Part shown: piece after piece, positions 36,670 through 45,113 of the stretch
Position numbering within the stretch: the stretch's first letter is position 1
Layout of the letters: every line of letters starts with the position of its first letter
NCBI GenBank assembly: GCA_937873315.1
Contig: CALMQX010000041.1
Location: 62,001-126,000, forward strand
Origin: an uncultured Nostocoides sp.
GTDB lineage: Bacteria > Actinomycetota > Actinomycetes > Actinomycetales > Dermatophilaceae
DNA length: 64,000 nucleotides
Reading direction: 5' to 3'
The notes under the pieces: model-generated
Seen by the model: only the letters and a program-made list of their open reading frames with translations
Databases searched by the model: none
What the model was told of the DNA's origin: nothing
Translations under genes and position numbers: made by a program

Positions 36670-37962
36670 GTGAGCACCGCCACCCGCGCCTTCGTCGGCC
36701 GCCTCTCGGAGCTGAGCGTTTATGACCCGCTCGGCGACAAGGTCGGTCGAGTGCGCGATGTCGTTGTGGTGTTCAGCGCGACGCGATCCCGCCCAAGGGT
36801 CATTGGGCTCGTGGTCGAGGTTGCCGGTCGCAAGCGGATCTTCGTGCCGATGACCCGCGTGACCAGCGTTGAGGGTGGTCAGGTGATCACCACCGGCCTG
36901 GTCAACATGCGCCGTTTTGAGCAGCGCGCCAATGAGACCCTGGTGGTGGCCGAGCTCTTTGACCGGCCAGTCAACGTCACAGTGGATGGCGACCAGGTGA
37001 CGGGCACCATCGAAGATGTCGGCATCGAGCAGAGCTACGCCCGGGATTGGCAGGTCTCGCGGGCATTCATCCGCAAGACCAGCCCGCGCTCGGCCCTCGC
37101 GCCGTTCGGGCGCCGCCGGGGCGAGACCTTCATCGTGCCCATCGAGGAGATCTCCGGACTCGCCACACCGGCCGCCGAGCAGAGCGCCGCCCGGCTCATC
37201 GAGACCTACGAGGACCTCAAACCGGCTGACCTGGCCGAGGTCATCCATGAGCTCTCCCCCAAGCGTCGAGCCGAGGTCGCGGCCGCCCTGGACGATGAGC
37301 GGCTGGCCGACGTCATCGAGGAACTCCCCGAGGATGACCAGGTCGAGATTCTGGCGTCACTGGAGACCGATCGCGCCGCCGACATCCTCGAGGCCATGGA
37401 GCCTGACGACGCGGCCGACCTGCTCTCCGAATTGCCCAGCGAGCAGGCCGAGGCGCTGCTGCAGTTGATGGAGCCCGACGAGGCGGCCGACCTGCGCCGA
37501 CTGCTGGCCTACGACGAGAACACTGCCGGTGGTCTGATGACCACTGAGCCGGTGATCCTGGGTCCGGAGGCCTCTATCGCCGAGGCCCTCGCGGTGGTCC
37601 GCAAGGAAGAGCTCTCGGCCGCGCTCGCGACCACGGTCTTCGTGTGCCGCGCCCCGCTCGAGACGCCCACCGGCAAGTACCTGGGCATGGTGCACATCCA
37701 GCGCCTCCTGCGCGAGCCGCCGCATAACCCGATCGGGGCCATCCTGGACAAGGACGTCGAGCCGCTCTCGCCCGAGGACACCCTCGCGGCGGTTGCTCGC
37801 CAACTCGCGACGTACGACCTGGTCGCACTCCCGGTCGTGGACGAGAACTCGCTGCTCTTGGGGGCGGTCACCGTCGACGACGTGCTCGACCACATCCTGC
37901 CCGAGGACTGGCGCGAGGACCGCCACGATGACCTGACCTCCGAGGCGGTGGGCCATGGCTGA
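36670..37962 (+). CDS. PRC-barrel, MgtE N-terminal and CBS domain protein without transporter domain
   Basis: A 430-residue protein. The N-terminal half carries PRC-barrel-like strands (LSVYDPLGDKVGRVRDVVVV, then a second set around VTVDGDQVTGTIEDVGIEQS). Residues about 170-285 form an MgtE_N superhelix with repeats of the type DDAADLLSELPSEQAEALL. Residues about 290-415 are a CBS pair (GGLMTTEPVI; LPVVDENSLLLGAVTVDDVL). The MgtE magnesium-channel membrane domain is absent, so this is a soluble sensor-like relative. An equivalent protein lies near mrp in mycobacteria. It overlaps the DUF1003 gene by 8 bp, suggesting joint function in divalent-cation or membrane homeostasis. Confidence 0.9.
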   Translation: MSTATRAFVGRLSELSVYDPLGDKVGRVRDVVVVFSATRSRPRVIGLVVEVAGRKRIFVPMTRVTSVEGGQVITTGLVNMRRFEQRANETLVVAELFDRPVNVTVDGDQVTGTIEDVGIEQSYARDWQVSRAFIRKTSPRSALAPFGRRRGETFIVPIEEISGLATPAAEQSAARLIETYEDLKPADLAEVIHELSPKRRAEVAAALDDERLADVIEELPEDDQVEILASLETDRAADILEAMEPDDAADLLSELPSEQAEALLQLMEPDEAADLRRLLAYDENTAGGLMTTEPVILGPEASIAEALAVVRKEELSAALATTVFVCRAPLETPTGKYLGMVHIQRLLREPPHNPIGAILDKDVEPLSPEDTLAAVARQLATYDLVALPVVDENSLLLGAVTVDDVLDHILPEDWREDRHDDLTSEAVGHG

Positions 37963-38473
37963 GCGCCGCCCCCGGATCGACCAGCCCCGCGAGACCCCCC
38001 GCCGCTGGAAGATCAGTGCGCCCGCGGGCTTCACCGAGGAGTACTTCGGTGTGCTCTCGGAGCGGATCGCGCGCTTCCTCGGCACGCCCTATTTCATCGC
38101 GGGGATGACGGCCTTCATTGCAGGGTGGATCCTCTGGAACACCTTCGCTCCCGCGGCGCTGCGCTGGGATGAGTACCCCTTCCAGTTCCTTAACGTCATG
38201 CTCAGCCTGCAGGCTTCGTATGCCGCACCGCTGATCCTGCTCGCGCAGAACCGTCAGGCGGATCGGGACCGCTTGGCCTTCGAGCAGGACCGATCCCGCG
38301 ACGAGCGGAATCTCGCGGACACTGAGTTCCTCACCCGCGAGGTGGCCTCATTGCGTCTCGCGCTGCGCGAGACCGCGACCCGTGACTTCGTGCGCTCCGA
38401 GTTGCGCGATCTGCTCGACGAGATGGAGGAGCGCGGCCTCACGGTCACCAAGTCCTCCTCAGGGGACGCCTAA
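37955..38473 (+). CDS. DUF1003 membrane protein
   Basis: A 172-residue protein with two membrane helices (FIAGMTAFIAGWILWNTF and FLNVMLSLQASYAAPLILLA) and the DUF1003 signature LAQNRQADRDRLAFEQD, then a charged helical tail. It starts inside the end of the MgtE_N/CBS gene. The pair is also adjacent near mrp in mycobacteria. Function is unknown. Confidence 0.9.
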   Translation: MAERRPRIDQPRETPRRWKISAPAGFTEEYFGVLSERIARFLGTPYFIAGMTAFIAGWILWNTFAPAALRWDEYPFQFLNVMLSLQASYAAPLILLAQNRQADRDRLAFEQDRSRDERNLADTEFLTREVASLRLALRETATRDFVRSELRDLLDEMEERGLTVTKSSSGDA

Positions 38474-38481
38474 CCCGGCCA

Positions 38482-38540
38482 TCGAGTGTCGGGTTGTGGC
38501 TGCTGAGAGCCTCGCAGAGGAACCACTACCCGACACTCGA
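38482..38540 (+). terminator. Long hairpin between DUF1003 gene and mrp
   Basis: Bases 38482-38499 pair with 38523-38540 (18 bp with one T-T mismatch; core TCGAGTGTCGGGT/ACCCGACACTCGA). The 23-nt loop can itself form CTGC/GCAG. It lies 9 bp after the DUF1003 stop and 14 bp before the mrp start, so it could be a terminator or a structured leader of mrp. Confidence 0.6.
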
Positions 38541-38554
38541 CTTAGACTTGCCCC

Positions 38555-39688
38555 ATGCCCCAGGTCACCCAGGATGCTCTTCGCGCTGCCCTTGATACGG
38601 TTCTCGACCCCGAGATCCGCAAGCCCATCACCGAGCTCGGGATGGTCGAGTCAGCCACCTGTGACGATCAGGGCCTCGTCAGGGTCACCGTGCTGCTCAC
38701 CGTGGCGGCTTGCCCCCTCAAGGACACCCTCACCCGCGATGTCACGAACGCCGTCTCAGCGGTCGCCGGGGTCAGCGCGGTCGAGGTCACGCTCGGGGTG
38801 ATGAATGACGAGCAACGCACCGCTCTGCGGACCCAGTTGCGTGGGGGCAACGCTGAGCGTGAGATCCCCTTCGCCAAGCCTGGCTCGCTCACCCGGGTGT
38901 ATGCCGTGGCCTCCGGCAAGGGCGGGGTCGGCAAGTCCTCGGTGACGGCCAATCTGGCGGCCGCGCTGGCCGAGCAGGGCCTGAAAGTCGGGGTCGTGGA
39001 CGCCGACATCTACGGTTTCTCGATCCCCCGCATGCTGGGCGTCGCCGGCAGCCCCACTCAGGTGGACGACATGATCCTGCCGCCGATCGCCCACGACGTG
39101 AAGGTGATCTCGATCGGGATGTTCGTCCCCGGCAACCAGCCTGTGGTCTGGCGTGGCCCGATGCTGCACCGCGCGCTGCAACAGTTCTTGGCCGATGTGT
39201 TCTGGGGCGACCTCGATGTCCTGCTGATGGACCTTCCCCCGGGCACCGGTGACGTGGCGATCTCGATCGCTCAACTCGTGCCGAATGCCGAGATCCTCGT
39301 CGTCACGACCCCCCAGACCGCGGCCGCCGAGGTGGCCGAGCGCGCCGGCTCGATTGCCGTGCAGACTCACCAGCGGATCGCCGGCGTCATCGAGAATATG
39401 TCTTGGCTGGAGTTGCCCGATGGCAGCCGCCAGGAGATCTTCGGCAGCGGCGGCGGTCAGGCGGTCGCCGACTCGCTCTCCACGGTGATCGGGGCGCCGG
39501 TCCCGCTGCTCGGTCAGATTCCGCTGGACACCACGCTTCGGGTGGGCGCGGACGAGGGCACCCCCGTGGTCCTCGGTTCACCGACTTCACCGGCAGCGGT
39601 GGTCTTGCGTGGGATCGCCCGCGGCCTGGCCAACCGAGCCCGCGGCCTGGCCGGTCGCTCTCTGGGACTGACCCCGACCGGCCGATAG
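38555..39688 (+). CDS. mrp: Mrp/ApbC-family iron-sulfur carrier ATPase
   Basis: A 377-residue P-loop ATPase. Residues 5-95 form a DUF59/MIP18-like domain (LDPEIRKPITELGMV). The deviant Walker A is VASGKGGVGKSS (118-129), followed by VVDADIYGFSIPRMLGV and MDLPPGTGDV. The family is proposed to carry and deliver [Fe-S] clusters. The C-terminal CxxC that binds the cluster in many homologues is missing here: GVIENMSWLELPDGSRQEIF replaces the cysteine-containing stretch, as I recall for mycobacterial Mrp. Its position next to tatB, htrA and sigE is conserved in actinobacteria. Confidence 0.93.
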   Translation: MPQVTQDALRAALDTVLDPEIRKPITELGMVESATCDDQGLVRVTVLLTVAACPLKDTLTRDVTNAVSAVAGVSAVEVTLGVMNDEQRTALRTQLRGGNAEREIPFAKPGSLTRVYAVASGKGGVGKSSVTANLAAALAEQGLKVGVVDADIYGFSIPRMLGVAGSPTQVDDMILPPIAHDVKVISIGMFVPGNQPVVWRGPMLHRALQQFLADVFWGDLDVLLMDLPPGTGDVAISIAQLVPNAEILVVTTPQTAAAEVAERAGSIAVQTHQRIAGVIENMSWLELPDGSRQEIFGSGGGQAVADSLSTVIGAPVPLLGQIPLDTTLRVGADEGTPVVLGSPTSPAAVVLRGIARGLANRARGLAGRSLGLTPTGR

Positions 39689-39702
39689 GCCGCAGCCAGG
39701 GC

Positions 39703-40095
39703 CTAGGTCGCGTCCGGGTCGTAGGGCGTGGCCCGAGCGGGATCCCACGCGCGCGCCTGAACGGCGGCCACCTGGGTATCCGCAGCGGCGTCCGCCACCG
39801 GTGGGGTATAGCCCGGACGCAACGGAGCGACCGCATCGTCGATGGGATCGAGCAGAGCCTCACGCACAATCTTGCGCGGGTCGTACTGCCGCGGGTCGTA
39901 CTGGCGCCAATTGACGTCCTGGTACTCGGGTCCTAGCTGCTCTTTGAGTTGGCCCTTGGCGCCCTCGGCCATGACCCGCAACTGCCGGATCCACTGCGCC
40001 AACTTGGCGGCATACTCCGGCAACCGCTCGGGACCCAGGATGAAAAAGGCAAGGAGCGCGACGAGCAGGATCTCCCCGAGGGTGAAGTCCGGCAC
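39703..40095 (-). CDS. tatB: Sec-independent translocase subunit TatB
   Basis: A 130-residue protein. A single N-terminal membrane helix (LGEILLVALLAFFILGPERL) carries the hallmark Gly-Pro hinge, followed by an amphipathic helix (LPEYAAKLAQWIRQLRVMAE) and a charged, Pro/Asp-rich tail with the direct repeat QYDPRQYDPR. It would form the receptor complex with TatC for twin-arginine substrates. The GTG start fits. It lies 24 bp after htrA in the same direction, as in mycobacteria. Confidence 0.9.
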   Translation of the reverse strand: MPDFTLGEILLVALLAFFILGPERLPEYAAKLAQWIRQLRVMAEGAKGQLKEQLGPEYQDVNWRQYDPRQYDPRKIVREALLDPIDDAVAPLRPGYTPPVADAAADTQVAAVQARAWDPARATPYDPDAT

Positions 40096-40119
40096 GCGCG
40101 CTCCTAACCGATGGACGTA

Positions 40120-41508
40120 CTACTGGGTGTCTGCCTTGAGCACCATAGTCACTTGTTGCTTCTGACCGCCACGCTCGATACCCAACTCCACCGAATCACC
40201 GACGGCCTTGGAGCGGATGGCCACCACGAGGGCGTCGGGGCTGGTCATCGGGCGGCCGTCGAAGGTCAAGATGACATCGCCGGCCTTCAGGCCAGCCTTG
40301 TCTGCCGGACCACCGGGAACGATGGCCGTGCGGCCCGGCTCGTCGGCGGCAATCCGAACGCCCTCACCGGTGTACTCGCGATCCAGGAAGACCCCAATGA
40401 CCGGGTGGACCGCCTTGCCGGTGGCGATGAGCTGGTCAGCCGTGGTCTTGACCTGGTCACTCGGGATGGCAAAGCCCACCCCGATCGACCCGGACTGGCT
40501 GCCCGAGGAGTCGCCCGAGACCCGGGCAATCGCCGAGTTGACCCCGATGACCCGCCCCTGCATATCCAACAGCGGGCCACCGGAGTTCCCGGGGTTGATC
40601 GCGGCATCCGTCTGCAGGGCGTTGATGAACGAGCGGTCTGCGTCATCGCCCGGAGTCACCGGGCGGTTGAGGGCGCTGATGATGCCCGTGGTCACGGTGG
40701 ACTCAAGCCCGAGAGGCGCCCCCACGGCGATGACAGGGTCGCCGACCAGGACGTCCGCGGACACACCGACCGGCAAGGGCGTCAAGCCTTGTGGATCCAC
40801 CTTGAGCACCGCGAGGTCATAGGAGACATCGCGGCCGACAATGGTTGCCTTGCGCTGCGAACCGTCGGTCAGGATGACGGTGATCTCTCCACTGTTGGCG
40901 GCGCTGGCCACCACGTGGTTGTTGGTGACGATATGTCCCTTGTCGTCGTAGACCCAGCCAGAGCCCGTCCCGGAGCCATCCGCGCCAGCGACCCGAATGG
41001 TCACGACGCTGGGGGTGGCCTTCGCCGCAATGCTCGCGACGGACCCCTCGGGGCGGGCGGTGGCGCCCGGTCCCGCTGTCGGTCCCGTGCTCGAACCCAC
41101 CTGGCCAACGTTGCTATTGCCGGGTCGGGCCGCGCTCGGACCATCGTCCAGGCGCGCGCCAATCACACCGCCACCGATGCCACCGGCCACGGCGGCCGCC
41201 GTCGCGACGACCACGAGCGAACCCCAGCCGGGTCCGGAGCGACGAGGCGGAGTCGACGGGGGCAGCATCGCCGGGGCCGAAGCTGGGGGCGTGCTGGGTG
41301 GTGCAGGAGGGAAGGCCGCGGTCGGCACGGGCGGAGCCGGGGTCGCCGTATGCACGTGCGCGGCCCAGGCCGGCTCAGGCGTGGGCTGCGAAGGCGGCGC
41401 GGGGGCCGCCGGTGCCGGTGTCGGGCTCTGCGCGTGCGGGGCGATCCACGGGATCTCCTCGGTGCGCTCCACAGGGACCGGAGCGGTGGGGTCCGTCATG
41501 GAAGTCAT
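40120..41508 (-). CDS. htrA: HtrA/DegP-family membrane-anchored serine protease with PDZ domain
   Basis: A 462-residue envelope quality-control protease. The cytoplasmic N-terminus (residues 1-95) is strikingly Pro/Ala-rich. One membrane helix lies near 97-117. The trypsin-like domain has the triad His198 (NNHVV), Asp231 (YDLAVLKVD) and Ser309 (NPGNSGGPLL), followed by a PDZ domain (about 365-455, with KAGLKAGDVILTFDG). GGAGGAG lies 7 bp before ATG 41508. It is directly downstream of the sigE-like gene, so it is probably part of the envelope-stress response that gene controls. Confidence 0.95.
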   Translation of the reverse strand: MTSMTDPTAPVPVERTEEIPWIAPHAQSPTPAPAAPAPPSQPTPEPAWAAHVHTATPAPPVPTAAFPPAPPSTPPASAPAMLPPSTPPRRSGPGWGSLVVVATAAAVAGGIGGGVIGARLDDGPSAARPGNSNVGQVGSSTGPTAGPGATARPEGSVASIAAKATPSVVTIRVAGADGSGTGSGWVYDDKGHIVTNNHVVASAANSGEITVILTDGSQRKATIVGRDVSYDLAVLKVDPQGLTPLPVGVSADVLVGDPVIAVGAPLGLESTVTTGIISALNRPVTPGDDADRSFINALQTDAAINPGNSGGPLLDMQGRVIGVNSAIARVSGDSSGSQSGSIGVGFAIPSDQVKTTADQLIATGKAVHPVIGVFLDREYTGEGVRIAADEPGRTAIVPGGPADKAGLKAGDVILTFDGRPMTSPDALVVAIRSKAVGDSVELGIERGGQKQQVTMVLKADTQ

Positions 41509-41542
41509 TGTGGTACTCCTCCAGCGAAAGTCGATGCCAAGG

Positions 41543-42157
41543 TCACAGCGTGCCGGCAGCCGGACGCCGGATGACGGGGCGGGGAATCGATGCCGTCAGG
41601 CGACGCGGAGCCGGGGCTCGGTGCGCCAATGCCGCGCGCAACTGCGCGCGACCACGGTGGATGCGAGAGCGCACGGTGCCCAACTTGATGCCGAGAGTTT
41701 CGGCGACCTCTTCATAGGTCAGCCCCTCGATATCGCAGAGCACGACCGCGGCGCGGAAGTCCGGCGAGAGCGCGGCGAGCGCCTTCTGGATGTCGTCATC
41801 GAAGTGCGTGTCGGCATACAACTGGTCCGGGCTCACACTGCGGCTGGGGATACGAGCAGCGGCTTCCTCGGACAGAGCGTCGATGCGAATGCGCTGGCGA
41901 CGGCGCATCTTGTCCAGGAAGACGTTCGTGGTGATCCGGTGCAGCCAGCCCTCGAAGGTGCCGGGCCGGTAGGTGTGGAGCGAGCGGAAGACCCGGACGA
42001 AGACATCCTGGGTGAGGTCCTCGGCGTCGTGCACATTCCCCGTGAGTCGGTAGGCCAGCCGATAGACCCGGGCGGAGTGCTCGGTCACGACCTCCTCCCA
42101 GGTGGGCGGGGTCCAGTCGTCGGTGGCCGTGGTGGCGGTGAGGACATCGGTGCTCAT
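41543..42157 (-). CDS. sigE: ECF sigma factor, mycobacterial SigE-like
   Basis: A 204-residue ECF sigma factor. Region 2 is about residues 25-95 ([40 protein letters not shown]) and region 4 about 135-185 ([37 protein letters not shown]). The start ATG 42157 (MSTDVLTAT) is preferred; the frame is open to 42214. The neighbours (O-methyltransferase divergent, then htrA and tatB) reproduce the mycobacterial sigE locus, but the anti-sigma gene rseA that normally lies between sigE and htrA is absent: only 34 bp separate the two genes. Confidence 0.92.
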   Translation of the reverse strand: MSTDVLTATTATDDWTPPTWEEVVTEHSARVYRLAYRLTGNVHDAEDLTQDVFVRVFRSLHTYRPGTFEGWLHRITTNVFLDKMRRRQRIRIDALSEEAAARIPSRSVSPDQLYADTHFDDDIQKALAALSPDFRAAVVLCDIEGLTYEEVAETLGIKLGTVRSRIHRGRAQLRAALAHRAPAPRRLTASIPRPVIRRPAAGTL

Positions 42158-42275
42158 GACACAGATGTCTACGCTGCTCGTCCGGGAAAACCGATGGTGT
42201 TTCCTGGACGTCACCTGTGAATCCTCGTCGGTATGCCGCCAGTCGCCTGCTGCGCGAGCGAGTTACCCTGACCGC

Positions 42276-42911
42276 ATGAGCGCACTCAGCCACGCCAGCT
42301 GGACCTACACCGAGGACTTCGTCGCCGAGCCCGAGGTTGTCGAAGAAGCTCGGCGGCGGGGCCTGGAGACCGGCATCGCCATCCCCGTGGGAACCGGCGC
42401 CGGGGCGGCCTTGCGGGTCCTGGCCGCTGCATCGGGTGCCAAACATGTGGTCGAGGTGGGCACCGGCTGCGGGACCAGCGGGCTGTGGCTGCTCCAAGGG
42501 ATGCCCGACGATGGGGTCCTGACGACCATCGACTCCTCCGCCGATCATCAGAAGGTTGCCAAGGCGGCCTACGCGCGCGCGGGCTACGCCCACCAGCGCA
42601 CGCGGATCATCAATGGCGAGGCGTCCCAGGTGCTCTCCCGGATGACAGACGGCGCCTATGACCTGGTGCTCATCGACGCCGACAAGGCGGGTTACCCGGC
42701 ATACGTCGAGCACGCCCTGCGACTGCTGCGCCCCGGCGGTCTGATGGTGATCGACAACATGCTCTGGGACAACCAGGTCGCCGATCCGGCGGTTCGCGAC
42801 ACCACGACAACGACGCTGCGCGACCTCGGCAAGGAACTACGCGATCGGGACGACGTGATCGCGGCGCTCTTGCCGGTCAGTGACGGCCTCCTGGTGGCCG
42901 TGCGCCGCTGA
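42276..42911 (+). CDS. O-methyltransferase family protein
   Basis: A 211-residue SAM-dependent methyltransferase of the catechol/caffeoyl-CoA O-methyltransferase group. Motif I is HVVEVGTGCGTSGLWLL, DLVLIDADKAGYPAY carries the metal-binding Asp, and LRPGGLMVIDNMLWD the following motif. The start is ATG 42276; an upstream extension to 42102 is out of character. It diverges from sigE, as its counterpart does in mycobacteria. The acceptor is unknown. Confidence 0.9.
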   Translation: MSALSHASWTYTEDFVAEPEVVEEARRRGLETGIAIPVGTGAGAALRVLAAASGAKHVVEVGTGCGTSGLWLLQGMPDDGVLTTIDSSADHQKVAKAAYARAGYAHQRTRIINGEASQVLSRMTDGAYDLVLIDADKAGYPAYVEHALRLLRPGGLMVIDNMLWDNQVADPAVRDTTTTTLRDLGKELRDRDDVIAALLPVSDGLLVAVRR

Positions 42912-42918
42912 CATCAGC

Positions 42919-43302
42919 TCAGGCGGTTCCGGGACCTGCGCCCCGACGGAATCCCGCAGGGCCTTCAGCGATCGCGACCACTTCGTACTCCTCGATGGCA
43001 ATCGGGGCGGAGCCAATGATGACGCTGCCTGGAGCCTGCGCGGCGCCCGGCTCGAAGGACTCCCGGAAGGCCTGACGCTCATGCGGTGAGTCGAAGACAT
43101 AGGTGCCCTCGAACCACTCACCAGCCCGCATCCGCCACACCTTGAAGGCCAGGCCGTCGAGGAACATGAAGCGGGCCATCGACGTGCCGACGACGTACTC
43201 CCGCAGCGTCTCCGCCGCCCCCGCCGGAGCCTGCGCCAGCGACCAGCGCACGCTGAGGCCGTAGCCCGCGCTAGGCCCGTTGTTCATCCCGCCACCGTTC
43301 AT
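42919..43302 (-). CDS. Small conserved protein, possible monooxygenase-like fold
   Basis: A 127-residue protein whose ATG overlaps the pepA stop (ATGA), so it is co-translated with pepA. The core GLSVRWSLAQAPAGAAETLR, FMFLDGLAFKVWRMRAGEWF and GTYVFDSPHERQAFRESF looks like a ferredoxin-fold dimeric protein of the antibiotic-biosynthesis-monooxygenase/YdhR kind. That assignment is tentative. Confidence 0.72.
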   Translation of the reverse strand: MNGGGMNNGPSAGYGLSVRWSLAQAPAGAAETLREYVVGTSMARFMFLDGLAFKVWRMRAGEWFEGTYVFDSPHERQAFRESFEPGAAQAPGSVIIGSAPIAIEEYEVVAIAEGPAGFRRGAGPGTA

Positions 43303-44684
43303 GACATTCCTTCGAGATAGCGCAGCAACAGCCGCGTGCCGAAGCCGGTCGCCCCCTTGGCGAAGATGCCGGCGTCGTCATCCGAGCGACCCGGACCAGC
43401 AATATCGAGGTGGGCCCAGGGCACCTCCCCCACGAACTCGCGCAGGAAGAGAGCCGCATAGACCGCACCGGCAACTCCACCGGGGACGACATGCGCGAGG
43501 TCGGCAACCTCGGACGACAGGTCAGCACGGTATGCCGTGGGCAGCGGCATACGCCACAGCGTCTCACCGGTCGTCTCACCGGCCGCGATCAGAGCATCGA
43601 CCAGCGGGTCACTGGTGCCAAAGACGGGCGCTACCGAGCGCGAAAGCGCGATCCGGGCGGCACCGGTCAGCGTGGCGATGTCGATGATCGCTCGGGGCGC
43701 CAGACGAGTGGCGGCATACGCCAGTGCGTCGGCGAGCACGATCCGACCCTCGGCATCGGTATTGCCGATCTCGACCGTCGTCCCCCCGTATTGCGTGATC
43801 ACATCGCTCGGGCGGTAGGCCGCACCACTGATCGCGTTCTCCGCGAGCGGGAGCAGTCCGGTCACCGGGAAGGGCACCGCCAACTCCTGACAGGCGGTGA
43901 GCACGGCCAGGACGATGGCCGCCCCGGACATATCGGTCTTCATGGCCAGCATGCCGTCAGCGGTCTTGAGGTCCAGGCCCCCGGTGTCGAAGGTGATGCC
44001 CTTGCCGACCAGGACGACCGGCTCGGCCCCCCGCTTGGGAGTGCCAACAGGCCGCCAGTCCAGTTGGACCAGCCTGGGGCCGGTGGCTGAGCCACCGCCG
44101 ACCGCCAGCAGTCCCCCGAAGCCCTCGGTGGCCAATGAGCGTTCCGTCCAGACGGTGCTGGTGAGCCCGGCGCTGCGCGCCATCGTGACAGCCTGGCGGG
44201 CCAGCCAGGCAGGGTTCTTGATGTTTGACGGCGTGGTGGCCAAGGTGCGGGCAAGGAGCGCAGACCGGGTCCGCACGACTGCTCGATCCAGATCGATCGG
44301 TGCGCTACCCACCAGCACATGGGTGGACCGCCGCAGCTCGGTGGTCGGTCCTTGGGCATCCCAGCGCGGCGAACGCCAGCGGGCGAGGGTCACGGCCTCA
44401 ACGTATGCAGTGAGATCGGCCTCCGGCCCATGAGCGCCGGCCAGGTGAGTCACCAGTGGGTCATGCCTGGTGCGGGCACCCACGGCAGCCCCAGCCTTGG
44501 TGAGGTCCGCCTGCGAGCCATCTCCCGTACCCACCGCTAGGGCCGCGGCGCTGGCGGTCTGCTCGATGGACCCCGCATCAAATCCCGGTACCAAGGTGAT
44601 CACGGTGCCAGCCGTGTCGGGGGCCTCCTGGACGTGCTGCCACGTCGGGACTGGCGGGCTGAGCAGGTCCAATCGTCTGGTCAC
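43299..44684 (-). CDS. pepA: Leucyl aminopeptidase (peptidase M17)
   Basis: A 461-residue cytosolic dizinc aminopeptidase. The catalytic domain has VGKGITFDTGGLDLK (metal-binding Lys/Asp), MKTDMSGAA, the family signature NTDAEGRIVLADALAYA (Asp/Glu ligands and Arg) and a C-terminal GATGFGTRLLLRYLE. The N-terminal macro-like domain (about 1-150) is divergent, as usual. It forms a two-gene unit with the small protein at 42919. A terminator for the upstream DUF3117 gene separates it from that gene. Confidence 0.93.
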   Translation of the reverse strand: MTRRLDLLSPPVPTWQHVQEAPDTAGTVITLVPGFDAGSIEQTASAAALAVGTGDGSQADLTKAGAAVGARTRHDPLVTHLAGAHGPEADLTAYVEAVTLARWRSPRWDAQGPTTELRRSTHVLVGSAPIDLDRAVVRTRSALLARTLATTPSNIKNPAWLARQAVTMARSAGLTSTVWTERSLATEGFGGLLAVGGGSATGPRLVQLDWRPVGTPKRGAEPVVLVGKGITFDTGGLDLKTADGMLAMKTDMSGAAIVLAVLTACQELAVPFPVTGLLPLAENAISGAAYRPSDVITQYGGTTVEIGNTDAEGRIVLADALAYAATRLAPRAIIDIATLTGAARIALSRSVAPVFGTSDPLVDALIAAGETTGETLWRMPLPTAYRADLSSEVADLAHVVPGGVAGAVYAALFLREFVGEVPWAHLDIAGPGRSDDDAGIFAKGATGFGTRLLLRYLEGMS

Positions 44685-44730
44685 GACCCCAACTTATGCC
44701 GTGGGCGCGGTCCTCGGTGGGCTGACATGA

Positions 44731-44767
44731 GAGAACCCCGCCGGCCCAGGTGGCCAGCGGGGTTCTC
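44731..44767 (-). terminator. Hairpin terminator after the DUF3117 gene
   Basis: GAGAACCCCGC (44731-44741) pairs with GCGGGGTTCTC (44757-44767), 11 bp, and the loop contains a further GGCC/GGCC pairing. It lies 19 bp after the DUF3117 stop on the minus strand. Confidence 0.75.
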
Positions 44768-44785
44768 ACGTCAGGTGAGGGGACC

Positions 44786-44959
44786 TCAGGCGAGTGCTTC
44801 GCAGTTGTCGATCGCATCCCCGAGGGCACGGATCTCGTCGGCCGTCATTTCGACCACGAGCCGCCCACCACCCTCGAGCGGCATCTTCAGCACGATGCTG
44901 CGCCCTTCCTTCACGACCTCGAGGGGGCCGTCGCCGGTCCTCGGCTTCATTGCCGCCAT
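44786..44959 (-). CDS. DUF3117 small protein
   Basis: A 57-residue protein, MAAMKPRTGDGPLEVVKEGR at the start and ending in DAIDNCEALA, highly conserved in actinobacteria as DUF3117 (similar to Rv1211 of M. tuberculosis, from memory). The start ATG 44959 is preceded by GAAGGGAA. It has its own strong terminator, suggesting a single-gene transcript. Function is unknown. Confidence 0.92.
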   Translation of the reverse strand: MAAMKPRTGDGPLEVVKEGRSIVLKMPLEGGGRLVVEMTADEIRALGDAIDNCEALA

Positions 44960-45113
44960 GGGCATTTCCCTTCTGTTCCGCGTACCCGCGCCCTTGTCAC
45001 GGTGCCCGCGTCGTGCACTCGGCCCTCGGCAGCCGAGCGATCGGCCCCATTATCCCCCGATCAGGCTACCCACGCGAAATCCCGCCACCTGTGACAAGGC
45101 CGACACGAGCGGC

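Noticed and set aside
41231-41480. Pro/Ala-rich stretch of HtrA as a tandem DNA repeat
   Set aside because: Irregular low-complexity codons without a fixed repeat unit; typical of actinobacterial HtrA cytoplasmic tails.
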